In this document: piece by piece, positions 1-7,058 of the stretch
How the letters are laid out: every line of letters starts with the position of its first letter
How positions within the stretch are numbered: the stretch's first letter is position 1
Position numbers and translations under genes: made by a program
DNA from: Byssochlamys sp. IMV 00236
Taxonomy: Eukaryota; Ascomycota; Eurotiomycetes; Eurotiales; Thermoascaceae
Direction of reading: 5' to 3'
Assembly (NCBI GenBank): GCA_001931875.2
Contig: MSJH02000248.1
Span: 1 to 11,565 of the forward strand
DNA length: 11,565 nt
Notes under the pieces: model-generated
What the model was told of the DNA's origin: nothing
Databases searched by the model: none
What the model saw: the letters and a program-made list of their open reading frames with translations, nothing else

Positions 1-1717
1 GAACACCAATACTTTGTTCTGGTAACCTTTCGATATTCATTCCATTTTCAAACTTTCTTCCGAATGCCCAAACAGGAATCCAAGCTAATTAAATGAAATA
101 AGTTGGTACCTTATTTCCTATCAAAAGTTGTTTTTTTACCATTAATTTCTTCACTCCCCACCTCAAAAGGAGTAAATTCATACCACTGATAAAGATCCTG
201 AGAGCTTCCATTGTTGCTGACCTTGTTATTCCTATCATTTTTGTCACCCTTGTCATGTTTGATTTCGTTGTATTCATTGACTTCATTGACTTTGTTGTCG
301 TGCTTGTCATCCTTGTCTTTACTATATTCATTGGCTTCATCGTCATCCTTGTCATTCTTGTCGTCATTACCATTCTTGACTTCATTGTCTTCATCTTGAG
401 AGGATAGAGTAGCCTGCTTTGTAATTCCTGGATGTTGTATCTCGTGTCTAACAGCACAGTAAATTGGCATTGGCAATGACCCATCGTCAAAGTAAGTTCT
501 TTGCCTGGATAGTTTGATTTCGTTCTTTTGAAGTAGTCTTGGCTCAACCTTGGTTCCATCATTTTCTTGCATTGTTCCTGTTTCAACATTCCTTGTGCTC
601 TCCTTGATACTGATTGATTCACTATACTCCTCCTCTTCGTCTTTGTCTTTTTCTTCATCCGTATCCACAACAACCTTTCTAGCTAATAACGTGCCACCAA
701 GCAACATACCAAAAATATCTACTAAACTGATGGAATGGTTTTGCTGATAATAGCGTTGAATAACTCCGTGTAAAAGAATTTTTGCATTATGGCGAGAAGC
801 GTTGAGAACAGCCAAAAAGTTGGATAGATTTGCTATATGCGTATGAATTCTACTCGATAAGTGATGCTTGAGAGTATTTACGGATGCATCAGTCAAGGGA
901 CTATAAAACTGCGACATGGCCCAGGTTGATCCAGAGACACCTTGAGAAAGCAATTAGTTCTTCAGTTTATAAAACACACATCTAACAAACTTACCCGCCA
1001 TATAAAGTGCGCAATCTAGAATACCTGTATCACAAAATCCATGTAAATATCCGGAACATGCTACCATGGCACGATATCCACCACCACTAAAAAAGTTAGA
1101 CATTCCATATTTGGTTCGGAAAATTAATGTATATACCTGGAAGCGATACCAATATTCGGAATATCCTCAACCTCTACTTCACTTTCTTCAACACCAATAA
1201 AGAATGCGAATGCTGCCTTCATGCGCTCTTTTCTTTTCTTTACATATTCTATCTCGTCTTTTGATAAGTCCTGTCCCTCTCGTACTTTAGCATCCTGCTC
1301 AATCTCAGGATGTAAGCTTGTATCAGTATCCTCTTTCATTGACTCCTTCACAATTTTGCGAAAATCCTCTAGGAACAAGTAGTTCCAGAAACTAGAATAC
1401 ATATTTCGGATATTTTCTAATTGACGTTCAAAAGCGGGATAAAGGGACGACATCTTTGATTTGAATTCTTCCAGGGAAGCAGGTACAATATCAGAGGCGT
1501 TCTTGAACAGATTTCCAAGGAAATTATTCGTTTCATCCTCTTGCTGTTTGATTGGGTCTGTATCTGGTAAGGATTCAATGATTTCTCGATATATATCTGG
1601 TTCCTTGGTCTTCTTTTTATGCTTTGAACGGTAGTAAAATGTTCCTAGAACAGAGGCGGTAATGATTGTTGCAATCGCTACTTTTGATCTTGACATAATG
1701 ATGCTATCGTTTGCCAT
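1..1717 (-). CDS. Cytosolic phospholipase A2-like protein (PLA2_B catalytic domain), 3' end off the window
   Basis: Exons on the minus strand are 1717-1137, 1086-995, 940-140 and 84-1; introns of 50, 54 and 55 bp have GT...AG ends and keep frame, giving 519 codons in view. The family hydrolyses the sn-2 acyl chain of glycerophospholipids or lysophospholipids at membranes through a Ser-Asp dyad. The spliced product shows SGGGYRAM (about 194-201, the glycine-rich oxyanion region with its arginine) and GVSGSTW (225-231) with the nucleophile Ser227, as in mammalian cPLA2. Later family blocks are DGSLPMPIYCAVRHE, YQWYEFTPFEVGSEE and WIPVWAFGRKFENGMN. The catalytic Asp would lie beyond base 1. The N-terminus has a hydrophobic segment (about 13-28) followed by KHKKK, so it looks membrane-anchored; I see no C2 domain. 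Two acidic low-complexity inserts interrupt the catalytic domain. The ATG at 1717 is chosen because the anchor and frame begin there. Family is secure; exact substrate is not. Confidence 0.93.
198..413 (-). repeat. Low-complexity Asp/Lys/Asn/Glu-rich insert within the phospholipase
   Basis: Codons for about residues 401-472 are almost all D, K, N, E, S and Y, built from degenerate GAC/AAG/GAT/AAT triplets, so the plus strand is a pyrimidine-rich quasi-microsatellite. It splits the conserved PIYCAVRHE and YQWYEFTPFEVGSEE blocks, which lie close together in relatives. A second, shorter acidic stretch lies at 534-674 (residues 314-360). Triplet slippage is the likely origin. It also creates spurious leucine/serine-rich reading frames on the other strand. 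Confidence 0.85.
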
Positions 1718-1778
1718 TTTAAAAAGATAAAAGGAAAAATAAAAACAAGAATTATCTCAATGATCCGAAATATGTAGG

Positions 1779-1796
1779 AAAAAAAAAAAAAAAAAA
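1779..1796. promoter_or_regulatory. Poly(dA:dT) tract (18 A) upstream of the phospholipase start
   Basis: An unbroken run of 18 A on the plus strand lies 62 bp upstream of the phospholipase ATG (T18 on its coding strand). Such tracts commonly keep fungal promoters free of nucleosomes. The promoter role is inferred from position; no TATA box stands out. Confidence 0.4.
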
Positions 1797-1949
1797 GTTA
1801 AAGAAAAAATGAAAAATGACATAATGTGTAACAATATTATTTTTATGGACAGGATTGAAAACATTGTAACTGAGCAATAATGTTAGTTTTCATACATATT
1901 GTATTTGTGAGGTATTATGTTGACAACATATGAAAGTTTGTTGAAGGTA

Positions 1950-2282
1950 TCAGTGTTGAATTGACTGATTTGAGATCGGAAGAGGAGAGCCTATCAAACA
2001 CTGAGTCAAGCCAGACAAGCCGATTGCCAGCAGAGATAGCGCATCTCGAGATTTGGTTGATTCCCTGGACTTTGCAGCCACACATTTTGGATTCCCGCAC
2101 AGTAAGGCGCCCTTGATATCTTGTAACACTTGTTTATTCTTTGTCAACATAGCTTTTGGGTGGCAAAGCTTTTGGTAGCAATATACGCATGTTTGCAATA
2201 TCATGTGTTCATTTGTAATGCATACATTGACATGATTACCGTGCAGCTGCTCCTTCCACCTACCTCTGTATCTGCGAAACCC
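1950..2282 (-). pseudogene. Relic of a TnpB/Fanzor-like protein: C-terminal zinc ribbon and RuvC-III-like motif
   Basis: The minus-strand frame is open from 2282 to the TGA at 1950 (about 110 codons), with an in-frame TGA just upstream at 2285-2283 and no start. Read directly, it holds RYRGRWKEQLHG, then NVCITNEH, then a CVYC pair (C-x2-C), about 25 residues later CGNPKC (C-x4-C), then SRDALSLLAIGLSGL. In TnpB/Fanzor nucleases the C-terminus runs in this order: a strand ending in a TSxxC-type zinc ribbon with two cysteine pairs, then an RD-x-NAA-x-NI motif carrying the third RuvC aspartate. The order and spacing fit, although the second pair and the RD motif are variant. The rest of the nuclease is absent, so this would be a dead fragment. 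Family placement is inference; an unrelated Mucoromycota zinc-ribbon protein is the main alternative. Confidence 0.5.
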
Positions 2283-2449
2283 TCAGCCGCGCTTTATTCT
2301 AAGTAATATAATATAATAAAAAATTTCTTATTATGCGACCTATAATTTCCCCTTTAGGAAAAATAACTGGTGAACTTGGGGATTGCTCTATAGAATCCAA
2401 TCAAATATGAGTAATTAGCAGCAGAACAAGTTCTTCGGAAGATCTTTGG

Positions 2450-2530
2450 GTTTTGCTATTTGCACAGCACATCTGCACAGCATTTTCACATTTAGTGGCG
2501 TAAGCAATTCAACTTGCACAGCAAACAGCA
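2450..2530 (+). repeat. Left terminal inverted repeat
   Basis: This arm begins GTTTTGCTATTTGCACAGCA and carries three copies of TGCACAGCA at 2461, 2474 and 2515. It pairs with 2823-2903. Confidence 0.85.
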
Positions 2531-2822
2531 CTAGACAAACTACACCCACACGACACTATGTACAAAACTGAAGTATAAGAGAAGCATTTGTCGATGAGTC
2601 TGTAATAATCTCTTTATTATGCTGAAAGCTCATCATTAAAAATAGCACCATTTTATAAGAAAACAGGCTTATTGCATGAATTTATCATTGGCCAATGAGA
2701 ATTGGATATGACGCGTCTAGAAGAATAACGCATTCTGTGGTCAGTCTTTTCTTTTGCTTTTCGTTCTTCAAGTAATTTTTTTTTTACAAGATGTAGTTCT
2801 TATAAGGTAAATACAATAGATA

Positions 2823-2903
2823 TGCTGTTTTGTATGCAAGTTGAATTGCTTACGTCACTAAGTGTGAAAATGCTGTGCAAATGTGCTGTGCAAATAACAA
2901 AAC
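2823..2903 (-). repeat. Right terminal inverted repeat
   Basis: Read on the minus strand, it begins GTTTTGTTATTTGCACAGCA. It keeps two of the TGCACAGCA units (plus-strand 2871-2879 and 2884-2892); the third has decayed. Confidence 0.85.
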
Positions 2904-3048
2904 GCGTATTTTCTGGTGCATGTAGTGTTCACCAATAATATTTTACGAAAAAAAGATAAATAACACCCTTCTTTCAGTCTGGTTAACTTTTGGTTCTTTT
3001 TGGGGTTTAACAGTTGGAACAAGCCTTCGGAGTGATAGCATAGAGCAT

Positions 3049-3761
3049 ATGAAAACTCCAGAGGAAGTCATCAGACATGTAGAAGTTCTCAAAAAAGTTG
3101 AAAAACTCAAATATTTCGAATCTATGCAACATTCAGTCATTATGAAAAGTAACTTAAGCCAACTTGTACACGCTTTTGTGAGCAGGTTATTTGATACCAG
3201 TTGTTACAAATTGCTTCAGAACGAAGACATCCAGGCAATGTTGGCAGAAGAGAGGATTGATAACGATGAAGCGAAGCTGATTATTACTAGGCACTGTCCC
3301 AAATTTGTGGAAACCGTTGTAATTATCAACGAGATTTGGTTCTTGTACACAAGCTTTTGTGCTTTTATACACAAAAAAGAGTTGGATGATTGCGCAGACG
3401 CGTCACGTGTTGGATCTCAAACTGAGCCTGTGTCTTTTGTTAGAAGAAAAACGCGAGCAGGTTCAGACTATTTCGAACAGATGGCACGAACTGGTATGAC
3501 TGAACTACTAGTTACGTCTGGTTTTTTTTTGGTTCCATTAATGATAGTACTGTTGAAGCTTTTTTTGGTTCCTCAATTTCGAATTTACCCCAGTCAATCA
3601 GCGCAGATTATAACACTGCATTCACCAAGAGCCTATTTATGCCTGCACCTGCCAAGCAGCATATACGACATGCTCGGCTGTTAAATCAATATATCAAAGC
3701 CCACTCATCGTATGACTGGATGTTTATCAGTGCCGGTTTTCACAACAAAGTGACGTGTTTG
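3049..3761 (+). CDS. Unrecognised protein, possible exon with -1 frameshift at a T9 run
   Basis: I do not recognise this product. From ATG 3049 a frame runs through a helical, Lys/Glu-rich stretch (PEEVIRHVEVLKKVEKL, then LAEERIDNDEAKLIITRHC); the frame is also open upstream to at least 2941, so the start may be earlier. At the T9 run (3522-3530) the frame turns into an unlikely poly-Leu/Phe tail ending at 3684. The -1 frame instead continues FFGSINDSTVEAFFGSS, then SLFMPAPAKQHIRHARLL, then SSYDWMFISAGFHNKV, to a good donor (G|GTAAGA at 3762). The run fits T-TTT-TTT slippage, a one-base deletion, or a homopolymer error in the assembly. The right arm of the MITE ends 145 bp upstream of the ATG. 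Whether this is a live gene, a decayed gene or an unknown transposon product cannot be decided here. Confidence 0.35.
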
Positions 3762-4133
3762 GTAAGATAATCACTATAATAATTCGAGTATAATCTTATA
3801 GTAGAGCATACATTCTACTTTACATTCCTCTATCGCATCTGATAAGAATAGCTTATAATAATAATAATAACTATAGTAGCTACTAGTATAACAATAATAA
3901 CATAAGCATAAATGATGTCAGTGACAACAATAATATAAATAGCAGTCATAGATTCTCTACTCCTATAAAACGCTTACGCGTCTTTTTTTAAATAATATTC
4001 AACTCTTCTTATTAAAGAAACTAATTCACATGTCGTCGATTTAATAGCCTTTTTACAATAACAAAGTTGTATACAATACAAAGGCTATGCGCCTCATCAT
4101 CCTCTCCACTTCAAGAGCGAAAATTGCTTACAG
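3762..4133 (+). other. AT-rich gap, possible long intron
   Basis: No ORF of note occurs here. It opens with GTAAGATAA and ends TTGCTTACAG before a phase-compatible frame, so it could be a 372 bp intron, far longer than the 44-66 bp introns elsewhere in the window. It contains TAA/ATA triplet runs around 3856-3905. Confidence 0.3.
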
Positions 4134-4454
4134 AAGGCTGCTTCATTATTGCTGAGAGTTGTTGCCTACAAGGTTCTGTTTATTGAAGAAATAGCAGCAG
4201 CAAAGCTAGATATTTCGCGCCAAAGGAACAAGAGTGACGCAGCTGCAGCCAAGCTCATCGTGAAATATATTACAGACCTAAGTTGTTGCGATGAGTTGAA
4301 TCTTGGAAGATACGATAAATGCAGACTAAAAGCAGACATGCTTCAAATCTATGAAAATATTCTTGCCAGAGCCATTAAAAGGAAGAATAAGACACTAGCA
4401 AAGAAAGCCACTAGTAAATTTGCCGCTTCATCGAGTACGCTTTTTGATGAATAA
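4134..4454 (+). CDS. Unrecognised Lys/Ala-rich helical protein segment, possible last exon
   Basis: The frame is open from 4062 to TAA at 4454; the stretch after the acceptor-like TTGCTTACAG at 4133 gives 106 residues. It begins KAASLLLRVVAYKVLFIEEIA, has a QRNKSDAAAAKLIVKYI helix, a CCDELNLGRYDKC segment and a basic KRKNKTLAKKATSK tail, and is predicted mostly helical. There is no ATG in this frame near its start, which favours a spliced exon (phase 0 with the donor at 3762) or a pseudogene over a stand-alone gene. I recognise no domain. AATAAA overlaps the stop codon, and a second AATAAA lies at 4504. Confidence 0.35.
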   Translation, partial: KAASLLLRVVAYKVLFIEEIAAAKLDISRQRNKSDAAAAKLIVKYITDLSCCDELNLGRYDKCRLKADMLQIYENILARAIKRKNKTLAKKATSKFAASSSTLFDE

Positions 4455-4682
4455 AAGCTAATTATTGAAATAATACTACTCCCAAAGTCAATACAGTATG
4501 TCAATAAAAATTTTATTTGCTCAAATGTCAATACTATAAGCAATCTATTCCTGTATCAAAAGCTGATTAGAAATATCTGCTCACTCACAGCGCGATTTGA
4601 TTTTAAGGTGAGAATGGAAGCTTGTTGAGGTTTTTTAATTATTTCTGCTAGCATATCTGTGTTTTTAAACGGGGCTGTATTT

Positions 4683-5606
4683 CTAGTAAATCGTTGTAAA
4701 TTCTAAAGTTGACGTAGAGGAGACTAAGGATGTGGTACTCTTTTTCGTAAAGACTGATGGTGTAGTTTGTTGAAATATCGCTTTTGCGATTCTGGTACCT
4801 TCTATATACTGTTCTTTTGGCTTAAAGTAATATCTTTCAAACGTACCTGACCTCTGACTCTAGTTTGCATCATGTTTCAACTTTCTTATGTCAACTCCTT
4901 CTAAAAAGGCTTTGGTACTGACCGCAGAACGTGTTGAATGAGCTTTGAATTTTGCTGTATCTACACCAAACGATTGTAATATGTTCTTTACCCAGTTAGC
5001 TATTGTCGAGCCGGAAGCTGGCGCTGGTGCTTTCAATTCATGGTTGATATATCTAAGGAATATTATATAGTCTTCACTCATTGCCAACTCACTCTCTCGT
5101 GTCTTGCTGCAGTAGTCCCACAATGTACATCCCGAGCTTCTTCGTCCATTTTCTTCCCACTGACATATCCGTAGACTGAGAGACGTCGGACTTTTTAAGG
5201 ATCTCCGATAATTGTGGAAGTCTTCCTCTGATCCTCCTCGATCGATGACAAACTTGAGATCTTGGAAGATCTCGGCTGTTACTTTTCCAGCTGTTATAAG
5301 TCGCTACGCGTCTTTGTACTTGTAGATAACAACGGCATGGACATCCAAGTTTAATTTGAGATCAGCAATGAAAATCTTGTTGATCGCTCCAGATCTTGTC
5401 CAGTTTCCTCCCTCATAATTGACTGTTTCCCGTTGAGACTTCTTAATGTTGGCCTAAAGTTCAGTCTTGGGAGTGTTTTCCATGTCCTCGAGGGCCTCAT
5501 CGGGTAACAGGCAGGAAGTTCTCTCATTGTCTCTTTCGAGCCTGAGAGATCTACTGAGCTCAAGGAGCTCCATAATTTGCTCTTGGGTGAGGTCACTGAC
5601 ATTCAT
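4683..5606 (-). pseudogene. DIRS-type retroelement relic: tyrosine recombinase with a gag-like N-terminus
   Basis: One minus-strand frame runs from ATG 5606 to TAG 4683 (308 codons), broken only by TAG at codons 51, 101 and 249. The C-terminal half is a tyrosine recombinase core of the DIRS/Ngaro kind: SLRICQ then CTLWDYCSKTRE, STIANWVKNILQSFGVDT, the catalytic HSTRSA (His223, Arg226), LKHDAN just before the third stop, and beyond it SGTFERYYFKP with the candidate nucleophile Tyr259 or Tyr260. These enzymes integrate the circular cDNA of DIRS retroelements. The first 135 codons (LTQEQIMELLELSRS, then NWTRSGAINKIFIADLKLNL) resemble gag-like proteins of fungal DIRS elements, but this is from memory and weaker. 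Reverse transcriptase and RNase H are missing, so it looks internally deleted. I see no inverted or split direct repeats at the ends. Confidence 0.8.
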
Positions 5607-5773
5607 GAAATCTTAATACCATGGTGCGCGGCTTAGAAAGGAATAAGGATATATAGAATTTTATTATTATATTACTGAAAATAAAGCGTGGCTTGGAGTC
5701 AACTATGATTGAGATAAGTATGTCTCTCAATTTTTTTTTCGTGTACTTTTTTTTCCTAAAAGAATAATAAAAA
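5607..5773. promoter_or_regulatory. RFC4 upstream region with poly(dT) tracts
   Basis: These 167 bp separate the recombinase relic from RFC4. T9 at 5731-5739 and T8 at 5747-5754 lie 20-43 bp before the ATG, the usual place for a fungal promoter's poly(dA:dT) element. No MCB (ACGCGT) box is present, although many fungal replication genes use one. Confidence 0.4.
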
Positions 5774-6946
5774 ATGGCCACCGCAATGGAAGTCGATATA
5801 CCCAAACAATCTACATCTGACAACACTGAAGACGATTTTATTCTTCCCTGGTAGGGGTAAGAATAAAGAGTGATTACACAACTTATTCATGGTTGCATTA
5901 GGGTTGAAAAATACAGGCCAATTTACTTGAAAGATATTGTTGGAAATGAAGATGTCGTAGCGCGTTTGATGACTATTGCAAAAGATGGAAACATGCCCAA
6001 CCTTATATTAACCGTACGTATCTAAAATAATAAAGTGGATAGATTGATAACCATAGTTCTAGGGTATGCCTGGTATTGGTAAAACCACCAGTATATCATG
6101 TCTGGCTCACGATATGCTTGGTGCTTCCTACAAGGACGCTGTTCTTGAGTTGAATGCATCTGATGATAGAGGTATTGAAGTGATTAGAAATAGAATCAAG
6201 GCATTTGCTCAGAAAAAAGTAACATTACCACCGGGAAAGCACAAGATTGTGATTTTGGATGAAGCAGACAGTATGACTGGAGGTGCTCAACAGGCTCTCA
6301 GAAGAACCATGGAAATTTATTCAAATACAACTCGATTTGCCTTGGCTTGTAATCAATCCAACAAGATCATTGAGCCCATTCAGTCAAGATGTGCCGTACT
6401 ACGTTATACAAAGCTAACAGACGAGCAAGTATTGCGTAGACTATTAGAAATATGTCAGATGGAAAAGGTAAATACACTGCCTTTTCCTGAAGAAAACCTA
6501 ATCTTTTATAGGTGAACTACAATGACGAAGGTTTAGAGGCATTGATATTTACAGCAGACGGCGATATGCGTCAGGCGATCAATAACTTACAATCGACATT
6601 TTATGGCTTCAAATATGTTAATGCAGAAAATGTCTTCAAGATTTGTGATCAACCTCATCCTATTGTCATTCAGCATATTCTCAAATGCTGTTCTGAAGGA
6701 AACTTGAATGATTCTGTCAAGTGCATGGAAGAATTATACTATTTAGGATATTCTTCACTTGATATTATCACCACAATCTTTCGTGTAGTGCGAAGTTATG
6801 ATGAATTAGACGAAGGACTGAGATTGGACTATTTGAAAGAGATCGGTATGACACATATGCGTATCTTGGATGGTCATCAAAGTATCATGCAACTCTCAGG
6901 CATGATTGCTAGACTCTGTAAAGTGTCTTCTCCTAGTAAAAAATAA
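5774..6946 (+). CDS. RFC4: Replication factor C small subunit (yeast Rfc4 / human RFC2 type)
   Basis: Exons 5774-5850, 5902-6013, 6063-6467 and 6512-6946 join to 342 codons plus TAA; introns are 51, 49 and 44 bp, all GT...AG. RFC is the five-subunit AAA+ ATPase that loads the PCNA clamp at primer ends in nuclear DNA replication and repair. The order of motifs is LPWVEKYRP (24-32), Walker [10 protein letters not shown] (64-72), [10 protein letters not shown], Walker B DEAD (129-132), sensor 1 within ALACNQSNK, the SRC arginine-finger motif (171-173), sensor 2 GDMRQ (215-219) and the C-terminal collar helices. The GMPGIGKT spelling of Walker A points to Rfc4 rather than Rfc2, Rfc3 or Rfc5. Length matches the family. 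ATG 5774 is the first in-frame start; Met5 is a possible alternative. The gene is intact and converges with the kinase gene 107 bp away. Confidence 0.96.
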
Positions 6947-6947
6947 A
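6942..6947 (+). terminator. AATAAA polyadenylation-type hexamer overlapping the RFC4 stop codon
   Basis: The hexamer includes the TAA at 6944-6946, so cleavage would fall within a few tens of bases, inside the 107 bp convergent gap. Use as a signal is inferred. Confidence 0.4.
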
Positions 6948-7052
6948 GTATTTTTCCCCTGTGTATATTAACAATGACGATACACTTGTACAATGACATA
7001 AACACTCTCTGGTATCATTGAACATGTTTATATAATACATTACATGAGTCTA

Positions 7053-7058
7053 TTTATT
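7053..7058 (-). terminator. AATAAA hexamer overlapping the kinase stop codon
   Basis: Minus-strand AATAAA contains the TAA stop at 7056-7054. It faces the RFC4 3' end across a very short gap, so the two transcripts may overlap or share a termination zone. Confidence 0.4.

Larger units (their letters stand above)
2450..2903. mobile_element. 454 bp MITE-like element with 81 bp terminal inverted repeats
   Basis: The sequence 2450-2530 is repeated in inverted orientation at 2823-2903. The first 69 positions differ at four sites only, all C/T or A/G; the whole 81 bp arm differs at about seven. The roughly 290 bp core has no credible ORF. Non-coding size and long matching arms are the signature of a non-autonomous DNA transposon (MITE), with Mutator-like elements a family known for long arms. 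No target-site duplication is evident next to these ends, so the exact termini or the superfamily remain open. Confidence 0.82.

Noticed and set aside
89..673. 194-codon minus-strand frame rich in Met, Thr and Lys
   Set aside because: It is a shadow of the repetitive acidic insert in the phospholipase read in another frame.
211..747. Leu/Ser-rich plus-strand frames that mimic membrane proteins
   Set aside because: They are the complement of Asp/Lys/Glu triplets in the phospholipase inserts.
2461..2523. Short spaced repeats considered as a CRISPR array
   Set aside because: Units of 9 bp with irregular spacing inside an inverted-repeat arm of a eukaryotic element do not make an array.
2368..2934. 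Outer 8 bp inverted pair TGGTGAAC / GTTCACCA considered as the true MITE ends
   Set aside because: The distances to the 81 bp arms differ (about 75 versus 23 bp) and no flanking duplication supports it; likely chance.
2943..3140. 65-codon minus-strand frame
   Set aside because: Antisense to the candidate plus-strand gene, with no motif.
5351..5602. 83-codon minus-strand frame
   Set aside because: It lies in another frame from the recombinase relic; the gag-like motifs are in the frame that starts at 5606.
5593..5826. 77-codon minus-strand frame across the RFC4 start
   Set aside because: AT-rich chance frame antisense to the RFC4 promoter and first exon.
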